Positions 1-6,917 of a DNA stretch of 12,505 bases are shown here, in pieces (the first letter of the stretch is position 1; every line of letters starts with the position of its first letter). The stretch comes from Phycisphaerales bacterium. GTDB taxonomy: Bacteria > Planctomycetota > Phycisphaerae > Phycisphaerales > UBA1924. The position numbers were made by a program, and so were the translations under genes. The stretch covers positions 1 to 12,505 of the forward strand of contig JADJMV010000020.1 of NCBI GenBank assembly GCA_016709445.1, in the 5' to 3' direction. The notes under the pieces are model-generated. The model was not told the DNA's origin. It did no database searches and saw nothing but the letters and a program-made list of their open reading frames with translations.

Positions 1-320
1 GGCATCTCGGCCCCGACTCCCATCCCGATCACGGTCACGCCGGCGATGTCGGCGACGATCCCCGCGGCCGCCGAGATGGTCTCGGCGTGGCCGGGCATCA
101 CCCAGATCACGTCGCCGTTGTTGGCCGTGCACAGGGCGAAGGCGGCGTCGAGGGTGGCCAGGGCCTGGCTGGGCATGAGCCCGGCGTTGGAGTCCGAGCC
201 GCTGGCCGAGTGCACGAAGAAGTGCGTCCCGGTGCCGCGGGCGAGCTGGCGGAAGTAGACCTCGTTGGCCCCCGGCTGGGTCGTCGCGACGAACCCCGGG
301 ATCAAGTTGCTGCCGGCCAT
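1..320 (-). CDS. Phage protein with probable parallel beta-helix fold, N-terminal 106 residues (runs off the left edge)
   Basis: The frame opens at an ATG (318-320) with AGAGGAG six bases upstream and stays open to the window edge, so the C-terminus is missing. The visible protein begins MAGSNLIPGFVATTQPGANE. It contains a segment HFFVHSASGSDSNAGLMPSQ followed by ALATLDAAFALCTANNGDVI and a PGHAETI motif, then a hydrophobic V-TVIGMGVGAE strand. From memory, this 'GSDSNxGLSPxxALATIDAA...GDxIxVLPGHAE' pattern is common in phage structural-region proteins predicted to fold as right-handed beta-helices of the pectate-lyase type. It lies directly downstream of the capsid module, after a gap with GC-rich inverted repeats, which fits a virion or appendage protein. 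Carbohydrate binding or cleavage cannot be judged from this fragment. Confidence is high that it is a gene and moderate for the fold. Confidence 0.8.
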   Translation of the reverse strand, partial: MAGSNLIPGFVATTQPGANEVYFRQLARGTGTHFFVHSASGSDSNAGLMPSQALATLDAAFALCTANNGDVIWVMPGHAETISAAAGIVADIAGVTVIGMGVGAEM

Positions 321-343
321 GGTGCGCTCCTCTGGTCTCGTAA

Positions 344-386
344 CCCCGGGCCCGGGCCCCGGGTCTCAAGCCGGCGTTTGCGCCGG
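344..386 (-). terminator. GC-rich inverted repeats between two structural genes (possible terminator or processing hairpins)
   Basis: Just after the stop of the 147-aa gene is a perfect 6-bp stem CCGGCG/CGCCGG with a 4-base loop (371-386). It is followed on the minus strand by a nearly self-complementary run of CCCGGG units (344-363). Neither is followed by a T-tract, so intrinsic termination is uncertain; an mRNA processing or stability role is equally possible. Confidence 0.35.
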
Positions 387-387
387 A

Positions 388-831
388 TCAGGCGATCGAG
401 TTGGTGCTCAGGTTCAGGCCCCGCTGCTTGCCGAGGCGGGTATAGACCACGACGCCCTCGTCGGTCCCGGTCCCGAAGGCCAGGCTGGCCGAGACGCCGA
501 TCAGCTCGACCCCAGTGGCGATCCCCGCCTGGGCCAGCTCGGCTGCGGTGACCTCGGCGAAGATGTAGTCGCCGACCGCGTCGGGCTCGCTCGAGACGGT
601 GACGGTCTTCACGGTCACGTCGGTGCCCGAGCCGTCCGCGACGGTGTTGCCCAGGATCGCGAAGGTGAGGGCGCTGGTGCCGATCGTCCTGAAGAAGGCG
701 ATCATGATCGATTCGGAGTCGCGCATGCTCACCCAGCCGATGTCGGTCGCGCTGGTCCCGTTGGGGTCGAAGTCGTAGATGGTCTGCTGCACCATCGAGC
801 GCAGGACCTGGAAATCGGTGGCTACCGCCAT
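388..831 (-). CDS. Probable phage head-associated structural protein (147 aa), function unknown
   Basis: The ATG at 829-831 is preceded by GAGGTG about eight bases upstream, and the gene starts 65 bp after the major capsid stop. The protein is rich in beta-branched residues, Gly and Thr, has no membrane segment, and carries regular strand-like stretches such as SIMIAFFRTIGTSALTFAIL and TDVTVKTVTVSSEPD, ending GLNLSTNSIA. Position right after the capsid gene is typical of decoration/cement proteins, head fibres or head-completion proteins. I recognise the general look of a small beta-sandwich virion protein, not a named family. A shifted frame at 302-838 is Arg/His/Gly-rich and is a shadow. 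The structural role is inferred from context. Confidence 0.8.
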   Translation of the reverse strand: MAVATDFQVLRSMVQQTIYDFDPNGTSATDIGWVSMRDSESIMIAFFRTIGTSALTFAILGNTVADGSGTDVTVKTVTVSSEPDAVGDYIFAEVTAAELAQAGIATGVELIGVSASLAFGTGTDEGVVVYTRLGKQRGLNLSTNSIA

Positions 832-896
832 GGTTCACCTCGTCAGTTCGGGGGCCGGGCCCCGGTCGTCCTCAGCCGTCCTCAGTCACTCCGGGA

Positions 897-2249
897 TCAG
901 CGGGCCTGCAGGGTCACGAAGGGGCTCCGCGTGTTGGAGCCGTTCTTGGGGGTGAGGGCCGCGCCCCACCAGGGCCGGCCGTCGTTGCGCTTCCAGAACT
1001 TGAAGGCCCCCTCGTGCTCGACGAAGCGCACGTGCATGCTCTCGGCCTGCTGCATGGGCTGGTACTCGCCCTCGAGGTACTCCCCGAAGTTGCAACAGGC
1101 GATGTCGCCCAGGTCGCCGATCGAACTCATGTGGTCGCTGTAGAAGATCGGCCGGCCCAGGAGGGTGTCGGGGCGGTCGTCGACCACGCTGGTCTGGTAG
1201 ACCGGCCAGCCGCCGGTGTTGGTCGAGATGAACATCGTCGCCAGCTGGGGGTAGGCGTCGGGGTTGGCCATCCAGACCGCGTTGCCGTATCCCCAGACGC
1301 GGCTGCGCATCTTGAGGATGTTCTGCACCACCAGGGTGTCGGCCACCTGGCCCGATTCCTTGTTGACCGTCACGAGGCAGGGGCTGTTGATGAAGCCCAG
1401 GAACTGGCCGGCGCCGGTGCCCCGGATCACCTCCTGCAGGTGGCGGCTGGCGAAGGCGTCGGAGTAGCTGCCCTGGATCATCGCCATCCAGGAGCGGGGG
1501 CTGTCGCTGAGCAGCTCCTGGGTGGCGTAGCTCACGCCCATCAGGCTCTCGGCCTTGAGCTCGACCTCGCCGAGCTGGGCCCGGGCCGCGGTCACCGTGC
1601 CGGTCTCGCTGCGGCGGTAGACGATGATCCCGCCCGCGACGCTGGTGGCGTGGGTCGTGTCCACGCGCTTCCAGAGCCCGAGCTTGGGGGTGTCCATGGG
1701 GATCATGCGGGTGCGGCCCTCGCTGGGGTCGCCCTCGAAGCGGATCATCAGGCCCTGGTCGCTGAAGCCCTTGGGCACCATGAAGCCGCCGTAGGGGTCG
1801 CTGGCGCCCGAGTGCTCGTCGCTGCCGGCGGTCTGGCGGTAGGTTTCCCACCCGCCGCCCGAGGCGGATCGCCACAGGCCGCGGATGCGGGGGTCGACCT
1901 TGCGGCCCATCCCCGCGTCGAGCACGGCCCCGAAGTAGGCGGCCTGGCTCGGGAAGCCCCGCTTGGGGTCATCCTCGTAGCGTTCCTTCACGCCGCCCTG
2001 TCCGGGGGCGTCGGGGCTGGTCTTGCGGACGATCCCCGCGGCGACGGGGCTGCCGGGCTCCTCCTCGTCGAAGCCCTCGAGGCGCTGGATGCGGGCGGAG
2101 AGGTCCTCCTGCTTTGCCCCCAGCTCGTCGAAGGACTTCTGCTCGGCCTCGGTGAGGTCGCGGTCCTCGGCCTCGGCCTTGTCCACGATGGCCTTACGCT
2201 GGTCGAACACCTGCCCGCGACGCTGCTTCAGCTCGGCGACCTTGCCCAT
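897..2249 (-). CDS. Major capsid protein, HK97 fold (450 aa)
   Basis: Forms the icosahedral shell. The ATG at 2249 has GGGAG six to seven bases upstream and is preferred to the GTG/ATG-type start 21 bases earlier. Residues 1-60 are highly charged and predicted coiled coil (LKQRRGQVFDQRKAIVDKAE, then LTEAEQKSFDELGAKQEDL). This fits the N-terminal scaffolding (delta) domain that HK97-type capsids lose on maturation by the protease encoded just upstream. Residues about 60-140 are linker-like. The shell domain follows: GGFMVPKGFSDQGL near 155-168, a strand-rich E-loop/P-domain region, the spine helix (about 252-275), the ESGQVADTLVVQNILKM segment (298-314), VWMANPDAYPQL (325-336) and LLGRPIFYSDHMSSIGDLGD (363-382). 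The last two are the classic A-domain and closing P-domain signatures of HK97 capsids. The length is usual for a capsid with a fused delta domain. Two other proteins in this window resemble residues about 275-400. Confidence 0.93.
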   Translation of the reverse strand: MGKVAELKQRRGQVFDQRKAIVDKAEAEDRDLTEAEQKSFDELGAKQEDLSARIQRLEGFDEEEPGSPVAAGIVRKTSPDAPGQGGVKERYEDDPKRGFPSQAAYFGAVLDAGMGRKVDPRIRGLWRSASGGGWETYRQTAGSDEHSGASDPYGGFMVPKGFSDQGLMIRFEGDPSEGRTRMIPMDTPKLGLWKRVDTTHATSVAGGIIVYRRSETGTVTAARAQLGEVELKAESLMGVSYATQELLSDSPRSWMAMIQGSYSDAFASRHLQEVIRGTGAGQFLGFINSPCLVTVNKESGQVADTLVVQNILKMRSRVWGYGNAVWMANPDAYPQLATMFISTNTGGWPVYQTSVVDDRPDTLLGRPIFYSDHMSSIGDLGDIACCNFGEYLEGEYQPMQQAESMHVRFVEHEGAFKFWKRNDGRPWWGAALTPKNGSNTRSPFVTLQAR

Positions 2250-2479
2250 CGCATGCTCCCGGCCCCTCATGGGCCGTGCAGGCGGATCGAGCTCAAGGTC
2301 GTCCTGGAAATGCCAAGGGCCGCGCCGCCTGCGTTGAATCGGGGCGCCATGCCCCGTTCTTCGCTGGAGGCCCGGCCCGGCGTCAAAGCGTCCGAGTGGG
2401 TCTCGTCCTCGCCTGCTCTCCGTCCCCGACGCGTTGCGACCGGGGTCCGGCGGGCGGTGTTCCAGGGTTGTCCGGGCAA

Positions 2480-2508
2480 ACGCTACCGCATCGCGGGGGG
2501 CCAGTCAA
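2480..2508 (-). promoter_or_regulatory. Candidate sigma70-type promoter ahead of the major capsid gene
   Basis: On the minus strand TTGACT (complement of 2503-2508) and TAGCGT (complement of 2480-2485) are separated by 17 bases. The first matches five of six -35 consensus bases; the second matches only three of six -10 bases. The -35 box overlaps the stop codon of the protease gene. The 255-bp gap (2250-2504) is the widest between core head genes, which would suit a separate strong transcript for capsid protein. No operator or gene is evident in the rest of the gap; a short GGGGC/GCCCC hairpin lies at 2341-2355. Confidence 0.35.
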
Positions 2509-3485
2509 GTGCCCGCTCCGTTTCGGGGCGGGCGCCCCAGCTCGAGCCGGGCCCGGGCGAGGCTCATCCGCCGCCGCGCCGGCTCGGGCTTCTTCCCCGC
2601 CGCGCCGATCATCGAGAGCAGGGCCGCGGCGGCCTGGTCGGCGGTCTCGACGGCGTCGATCAGGCCCAGCTTCACGGCCTCGGCCGCCAGGTGCACGCGG
2701 CCGTCGGCGAGGGCCCGCACGCGCTCGAGGGTCATCGAGCGGCCATTGGCCACGCCGCGGAGGAAGAGCTCGTTGAGCCCCTCGACGACCTTCTTCACCT
2801 CGGCCCGGAAGGCGTCGCTGAGGGGCACGCCCTGCACCCCCTGGCCCTTGACCCCCCCCTCGTCGAGGCCGCCGGCGGCGATCACCTCGACCGAGACTCC
2901 CTCGGCCGCGTAGGCCTTCGACCAGTCCTCGACCACGGCGTAGGTGCCGATCGAGCCGACCAGGTCGGCGGGGCCCGCCGTCACGCGCCGCGTCTGCGTG
3001 CCCACCCAGAGGGCGGCGCTCGCCATGGTGCCGGCCACGTGGGTCGCCGTCGGCTTGGCCCGCGCGAGGGCGGCCAGGTCGTCGGCGAGCTCGAGGGTGC
3101 CGTCGGCGGTGCCGCCGGGCGAATCGATCAGGGCGAGCACTCCCCGCACGCTCTCGTCGCGCATGGCCGAGCGGACGACCTTGCGGGCCCGCAGCGTGTT
3201 GACCCCGCCGAACTTCGAGTCGAACTTCTGCATGGGCCCGTCGAGAATGAGGACGCCCAGCCCCTGGCCGTCGACGCTCCACATCTCGCGGACCTTCTGG
3301 AGTTCCTGCTCGGCCGGGCTCAAACCGTCTCCCCAGTCCGAGCGGGGGGTGGGGCGGGGCACGCCCGCGCCCGCGAGGATCGCGGCCGAGACGGCGCGGG
3401 CGTACCCCGGCTCGACCGCCCAGACGCCCATATGGCTCGAGAGGCAGGCGCTGGTCCATTCGCTGCGGATGGGTCCGGTGATCAT
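2505..3485 (-). CDS. Head maturation protease, S49 (SppA/ClpP-fold) family (326 aa)
   Basis: A serine protease of the type that cleaves scaffold/delta domains of HK97-fold capsids. Residues 74-82 form the first beta strand (GLGVLILDG); SVRGVLALIDSPGGTADGT (112-130) is the S49 strand and oxyanion loop; AGTMASAALWVG (151-162) holds the likely nucleophile Ser156. LVGSIGTYAVVEDW (175-188) is the conserved VGSIG turn. The Lys of the Ser-Lys dyad is probably Lys213 in GVKGQG, matching the 'GKYKGxG' position in other phage S49 proteins. The C-terminal 'ALADGRVHLAAEAVKLGLID' (258-277) is the usual helix and LGLID motif. There is no signal peptide, as expected for a cytoplasmic phage enzyme. The start overlaps the previous gene by ATGA. 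The Arg/Ala-rich C-tail (about 295-326) is beyond the enzyme core. It precedes the capsid gene, as in HK97-like head operons. Confidence 0.9.
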   Translation of the reverse strand: MITGPIRSEWTSACLSSHMGVWAVEPGYARAVSAAILAGAGVPRPTPRSDWGDGLSPAEQELQKVREMWSVDGQGLGVLILDGPMQKFDSKFGGVNTLRARKVVRSAMRDESVRGVLALIDSPGGTADGTLELADDLAALARAKPTATHVAGTMASAALWVGTQTRRVTAGPADLVGSIGTYAVVEDWSKAYAAEGVSVEVIAAGGLDEGGVKGQGVQGVPLSDAFRAEVKKVVEGLNELFLRGVANGRSMTLERVRALADGRVHLAAEAVKLGLIDAVETADQAAAALLSMIGAAGKKPEPARRRMSLARARLELGRPPRNGAGT

Positions 3486-3715
3486 GTTGAAGACCTCACA
3501 AGCTCGTCCGTCACATCGATTCCGTCGCGGAACAGCCGGACCGCGCCGAACCTCCGCTCGATCGGGATGTCGCCCTCGCTGTCGATGAGATCCGTGAGCA
3601 TGACGTCAATCCATCCCTCGACCGGTTCTGCCCGCAGCACAAAGTCGACGGGTACGCCGTCCAAATGCACAGCGAGAGGAAGGAGCTTCGGCGTTTCCTC
3701 GACCCCGAAGATCAT
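3482..3715 (-). CDS. Small phage protein of unknown function (77 aa)
   Basis: A compact acidic protein beginning MIFGVEETPKLLPLAVHLDG and ending FGAVRLFRDGIDVTDELVRS. It overlaps both neighbours by the ATGA tetranucleotide: it starts on the stop of the 58-aa gene and its stop lies on the start of the head protease. This strongly implies translational coupling. The alternation of hydrophobic and charged residues suggests a small beta-sheet domain. Base composition is visibly lower in GC than the protease downstream, especially in third positions, so it may have a different history. No family is recognised. Its place between portal and protease would fit a head-assembly accessory or a chaperone for the protease or capsid, but that is only inference. 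Confidence 0.72.
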   Translation of the reverse strand: MIFGVEETPKLLPLAVHLDGVPVDFVLRAEPVEGWIDVMLTDLIDSEGDIPIERRFGAVRLFRDGIDVTDELVRSST

Positions 3716-3888
3716 GGCTTCGCCTTCCCGAGCGCCCGCCGGGCGAGCCGCTCAAACTCTCGGGCCGTCAGCACCTGGGCCGGCGTCCCCTGCTGCACCG
3801 TCGGCGGCCGGCTCTCGGCCGGGCCCGCCGCGCGGCCCTGGAGCACGCGGAGCGCCGCCGCCGTCAGGTTCACGCGCCGATCCTGCAT
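3712..3888 (-). CDS. Very small unknown protein (58 aa) between portal and protease
   Basis: The ATG at 3886-3888 has a strong AGGAGGGG about eight bases upstream. The frame encodes MQDRRVNLTAAALRVLQGRA, a Pro/Gln/Thr linker, and a basic helix LTAREFERLARRALGKAKP. Its TGA overlaps the next ATG as ATGA, and it starts three bases after the stop of the upstream gene. The strong ribosome-binding site and exact overlap are the evidence that it is translated. The sequence is predicted mostly helical with a positive C-terminus. It matches no family I know; a DNA- or protein-binding adaptor is possible but unsupported. Confidence 0.62.
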   Translation of the reverse strand: MQDRRVNLTAAALRVLQGRAAGPAESRPPTVQQGTPAQVLTAREFERLARRALGKAKP

Positions 3889-3891
3889 GGT

Positions 3892-4152
3892 TCACCCCTC
3901 CTGGATCGATTGCCAGCCCCGCCGCCAGGCCGACGAGTCCTCGCCGCCGGCGGGGTAGGGGTCGGCCGAGATCGGGCGGACCGCCGCGGCGGCGTTGGCG
4001 CCCTTGACGTAGCTGCCCGCCATCGGGTGGCGTTCGATCCGCCCCGCGGGCCCGTGCACGATCAGGTCGTCGGGCAGCGCGATCTCGCGGCGGCCGTTCA
4101 CGATCACCCTCCGCACCACCCGCTCCGCCGCCGCCCGCTGCTCCTCGGCCAA
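3892..4152 (-). CDS. Small unknown phage protein (86 aa from TTG; probably starts upstream at 4205 after a frameshift)
   Basis: The frame encodes a helical N-terminus (AEEQRAAAERVVRRVIVNGR), then REIALPDDLIVHGPAG and a C-terminus with PYPAGGEDSSAWRRGWQSIQ. The TTG at 4150-4152 has GAGGAG nine bases upstream and is the best in-frame start. An ATG at 4203-4205 has a better AGGAGG, about six bases away, but reads in another frame. Adding one base to the run of six G/C pairs at 4182-4187 would join that ATG to this frame, giving MQEETTPPHTPHSEELARLA followed by the rest, about 103 aa. So the start is uncertain and the gene may carry a one-base deletion. No family recognised. It lies directly after the portal and could assist head assembly. 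Confidence 0.65.
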   Translation of the reverse strand: MAEEQRAAAERVVRRVIVNGRREIALPDDLIVHGPAGRIERHPMAGSYVKGANAAAAVRPISADPYPAGGEDSSAWRRGWQSIQEG

Positions 4153-4299
4153 GCGGGCCAGCTCCTCGGAGTGTGGAGTGTGGGGGGAGTGGTTTCTTCC
4201 TGCATGGAAACCTCCTGCTCGAAGTCGTACACAGTCTCCTGGAGCGACTTTTTGAGGGTCTGGAACGTGTCCGCGATCGTCTTGTTGCGATTCTCTCGA
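4153..4299 (-). other. Gap after the portal gene with low-complexity tract and start-region ambiguity
   Basis: The stretch has noticeably lower GC than its surroundings. One minus-strand frame reads a natural-looking charged helix (NRNKTIADTFQTLKKSLQET followed by VYDFEQEV) directly into the ATG at 4205. It has no usable start codon of its own and continues upstream only as an out-of-frame overlap with the portal. The part nearest the small gene (4168-4192) is a CTCCACACTCC-type low-complexity tract. Either a displaced gene start or relic coding sequence is possible. Confidence 0.4.
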
Positions 4300-6477
4300 T
4301 CACGCTTTACCTGTCCTCCGTGCCTCTTTGCGTCTTCCCCGCTCCCCCAATTCCCCACTCCCCACCACCTCACCCTGGGCCACCAGGGCGAGCCGGCCCG
4401 GCCACGCCGCCCATGCCCCCCGCGCTGTAGTACCCCCGGTTGCCAGCCCCGCCACGATCGCCGAAGCGCAAGCGGCCAGGGCCCCGCGCATCCGCTCCAG
4501 GGCGCTCTTCCGCTCCCGCACCAGGAACTCCGGGCCACCGAGCAATTCGAGCAGGGTCTCGGCCGCGGCCTCGAGGTTGGCGGCGAGGTCCGCGCCCAGC
4601 CCCTCGGCCTGGCCCTCGGCCCAGGCGGCGAAGGCCGCGGGCTCGAGCCTGCTCTTGCGCTCGGCGGCGTTCCGCAGCTTCGCGAGGCTCCGCTCGGCGC
4701 CGGCCGCGAAGAGCCGCGCGGTCGCCTTCAGTGCCGCGGTCCTGTGGGCCTGGCCCGAGTTGGGGCCCGAATTGGGGTCCTGGTTGGGGTCCGGGTGGGC
4801 AGAGGGGCCAGGGGCGTCATTCACCCCGGCTCCCCCCGCGCCGGCCCCGGAGGAGGGTGCTGCATGTTGGTCGTTCGTCGGCTCCCCATCGCCCCCACCG
4901 CCCGCGCCTCCGCCCTCCGCATCCCCGAGGTCGTCGCCGACCACGTCGCCCCCCACCACGTCGCCCTGGGGGTCCTCGATCGTCTCCCCGCTCACGAGGG
5001 GCCCGCTGGCCGCCACCACGGGCAGCCATGGCTCCTCGGGGCTGCCGGAGGCGACGGGCAGGTTCACGTCGGCCAGCAGCCGCTTGCCGTCGGTCAGGTT
5101 GAAGATGACATCACCGATCGTCCCGTCGGCGATCAGCTGCTTGACCACCTGCCGCTTGAAGTCGAGGTCGGCCGCGGCCGCGTCCGGACCCGCCTTGGAG
5201 GCGTTGGGGGGCGGCTCGCCGTTGAGCACGCGCTCGGCCGTGGTCTGGTTGAGGGGCACGAAGGCCTGGTCCCCGGCGGGGCCGATCCCGTCGAGGTTCT
5301 GGAGCGCTCGCACCTCGTTGATCGTCATCCAGCCGTTGGCGATCGCGGTCTTGTAATACTCGCCGCGGGCGGCCAGGTCGGCCCGCTTCAGGCTGTCGAG
5401 GTTGTGCTCGAAGTAGAACACGCGCCGCTCGCGCTCGAAGAGGAGCTTGCGGTTCCCCTCCTTGTCGAGCCTGGTCGTCCAGGTCTGCACCGTGTCGCCG
5501 ACATAGTCCAGGCTCAGCTGCTCGATGTTGGCCTTGGGCACCCCGTCGAGGAGGTTGAGCTTGTACATGGGCACCCGGAACCAGTTGCAGACCTCGGGCA
5601 CCGTGAAGCGCATGGTCTCGACAAACTGGGCGCTCTCGGGCGGCACCGCCAGGGGGTGGAACTGCACGCCCTCCTCGAGCAGGGCGGTCTTGTGGGCCTT
5701 GCCCGGCCCCTGGTAGCGGTCGGCCCAGAGCTGCTTGAGGGTCTTCCTCGCCTCGGGGTTGAGCTTCGCGGGGTGCTCCAGCCAGCCGCCGAGCACGGTG
5801 CCATTGCCGAAGAAGGCGGCGCCGAAGCGGCGGACGGCCAGCGCGTGGCCGATGGTCTCGGCGGCCAGGCGGGCCACGCTCAGGCCGCCGAAGTTCTTGA
5901 GCTGGAAGACGTTCTCGGCGGGCAGCGTCGCCTCGACGGTCCCGGCCTGGGCCCCCATCAGGGGCCGGAAGTTCTGGGCACTGTCGCGGCGGATGTCGTA
6001 GACCAGGGCCCCCGAGTCGGTCCTCCGCTCGGTCACGCGGCTGGGGTGGATCAGCTCCATCCCGGTCGGCATGCCCCGCCCGTCGCGGATGATCTCGGCC
6101 TCCGCGTGGCCCCACCCGGCGGCCCAGTAGACGAGCGTCTCGCGGAACGTAAAGTCGCTGACTTCTCCGTCGGGCCCGCCCGGCTCGTCGTGGACGAGCC
6201 AATAGCGGGGGTCGGTGTCGGCGCGGCGGCGGCCCCCCTGGCCGCGTTCGTAGAGGTGCCAGCCCACTTTGGCGACGTCCTCGGCCAGGATCTTGAGGCA
6301 GGCGTAGTAGGTCGAGAGGCTGAGGGAGCGCTCCGGGCCGACCAATTCGCCGGCGGAGGTGATGAGCGACTGGCCCCCGGTCCAGAACTCGGGCCGGTCC
6401 CAGGGGTCGGCCGAGCTGTCGTCGGCCACGCTCTCGGCGCGGGGATTCAGTCCGAGGATCGCACCGAGCACGCTCAT
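4300..6477 (-). CDS. Portal protein, HK97 family, with a long C-terminal extension (725 aa)
   Basis: Forms the dodecameric ring at one capsid vertex through which the terminase pumps DNA. The ATG at 6475-6477 has GGGAG about nine bases upstream. Residues 1-410 are a full portal core: SLSTYYACLKILAEDVAKVG (53-72), GWHLYERG, the wing/stem region with GHAEAEIIRDGRGMPTGMEL (122-141), ENVFQLKNFGG (188-198), FFGNGTVLGGWLEHP (222-236), FRVPMYKLNLLDGVPKANIE (300-319), and ALQNLDGIGPAGDQAFVPLN (391-410). Phage HK97-type portals are usually about 400-500 residues; this one continues. Residues 435-475 contain FNLTDGKRLLADVNLPV, 505-578 are a Gly/Asp/Asn/Pro linker, and 579-690 form an Ala/Glu/Arg helical domain. 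The last 25 residues (GSGELGERGRRKEARRTGKA) come from a dispersed repeat, so the original stop may have been earlier. The extension could be a crown domain, a fused adaptor or internal head protein. Confidence 0.93.
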   Translation of the reverse strand: MSVLGAILGLNPRAESVADDSSADPWDRPEFWTGGQSLITSAGELVGPERSLSLSTYYACLKILAEDVAKVGWHLYERGQGGRRRADTDPRYWLVHDEPGGPDGEVSDFTFRETLVYWAAGWGHAEAEIIRDGRGMPTGMELIHPSRVTERRTDSGALVYDIRRDSAQNFRPLMGAQAGTVEATLPAENVFQLKNFGGLSVARLAAETIGHALAVRRFGAAFFGNGTVLGGWLEHPAKLNPEARKTLKQLWADRYQGPGKAHKTALLEEGVQFHPLAVPPESAQFVETMRFTVPEVCNWFRVPMYKLNLLDGVPKANIEQLSLDYVGDTVQTWTTRLDKEGNRKLLFERERRVFYFEHNLDSLKRADLAARGEYYKTAIANGWMTINEVRALQNLDGIGPAGDQAFVPLNQTTAERVLNGEPPPNASKAGPDAAAADLDFKRQVVKQLIADGTIGDVIFNLTDGKRLLADVNLPVASGSPEEPWLPVVAASGPLVSGETIEDPQGDVVGGDVVGDDLGDAEGGGAGGGGDGEPTNDQHAAPSSGAGAGGAGVNDAPGPSAHPDPNQDPNSGPNSGQAHRTAALKATARLFAAGAERSLAKLRNAAERKSRLEPAAFAAWAEGQAEGLGADLAANLEAAAETLLELLGGPEFLVRERKSALERMRGALAACASAIVAGLATGGTTARGAWAAWPGRLALVAQGEVVGSGELGERGRRKEARRTGKA

Positions 6478-6542
6478 CCTGAGCTACTCCCAGGCCGTCA
6501 TTGGCGCCGGATCATAACACCGGTTGGCCCCATGACGTATCC

Positions 6543-6613
6543 CTACGAGCCCCGAGCGCCAGCGAGCGGGGCCACGGCCATTTCACCGCAGAGGACGCGG
6601 AGTTGCGCAGAGG
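6543..6613. repeat. Dispersed intergenic elements forming the tail of a coding frame
   Basis: Two elements lie side by side. At 6543-6572 is a 30-bp element, CTACGAGCCCCGAGCG... to CGGGGC, present again at 8509-8538 with one mismatch. At 6581-6613 is a TTTCACCGCAGAGGACGCGG type sequence, of a kind I associate with scattered non-coding repeats in planctomycete genomes. The first has a 6-bp GCCCCG/CGGGGC stem. Confidence 0.6.
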
Positions 6614-6917
6614 GAAGACAGCGAGGCCGCGGTTCAAGGCATCGCGGTCTCGACCCCCTGCCCCTCCGCCCTCCGGCCCCGGCTACTTTGGGGCGGCACG
6701 TCGGTCCCGGCCCCGGAGCGACTTTCTGGAAGACCGGCTTCGCGTCGATCACCTCGAGCCTGGTCTCTTCGAACCACTGGCCTGCCATGTACTCGCCGTC
6801 CACTTTCGTCGGCGGCTGCACCAGCGCCAGGTTGAATCCGGTAATGTACTGCGTGCAAGCCGTCACCACGCCCTGAAACCCGGTGATTCTGTCCTTGACA
6901 ATAATTCCCATCTTCAT
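6543..6917 (-). CDS. Small conserved phage protein (124 aa; conserved part about 60 aa)
   Basis: The ATG at 6917 overlaps the previous stop as ATGA and has AAGGAG six bases upstream. Residues 1-60 read MKMGIIVKDRITGFQGVVTA, CTQYITGFNLALVQP, DGEYMAGQWFEETRLEVID. I recognise this 'KDxITGFxGVVTxxxQYxTGxNxxLVxP...QWFDExRLE' pattern as a recurring small protein in phage structural regions without an assigned function. It looks like a small SH3-like beta barrel. From about residue 68 on, the sequence turns Pro/Arg/Gly-rich. From about residue 95 it is translated from dispersed repeats: a CGCAGAG-type element (6581-6613), then the 30-bp element that supplies the last residues APLAGARGS and the TAG stop. 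The native protein was probably shorter and lost its own stop through repeat insertion or a small deletion. Confidence 0.75.
   Translation of the reverse strand: MKMGIIVKDRITGFQGVVTACTQYITGFNLALVQPPTKVDGEYMAGQWFEETRLEVIDAKPVFQKVAPGPGPTCRPKVAGAGGRRGRGSRPRCLEPRPRCLPSAQLRVLCGEMAVAPLAGARGS

Noticed and set aside
886..1875. 329-codon minus-strand frame overlapping the capsid gene
   Set aside because: Arg/Pro/Gly/His-rich shifted reading of the capsid gene with no domain and no independent start signal.
1014..4007. 997-codon open frame on the plus strand
   Set aside because: Antisense to the capsid and protease genes, which have clear motifs. Composition is Val/Gly/Ala/His/Leu-rich without domains, as expected for a mirror frame of GC-rich coding DNA.
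4104..4538. 144-codon minus-strand frame overlapping the portal end
   Set aside because: Its first two thirds are an out-of-frame overlap with the portal. Only the short stretch around 4200-4300 looks natural, and that has no start codon, so it is noted as part of a gap feature.
5111..6202. 363-codon Arg-rich minus-strand frame inside the portal gene
   Set aside because: Plus-one shadow of the portal, with composition typical of shifted GC-rich coding sequence.
3910..6876. 988-codon open frame on the plus strand
   Set aside because: Antisense to the portal gene. It lacks a convincing start and ribosome-binding site and shows no recognisable domain.
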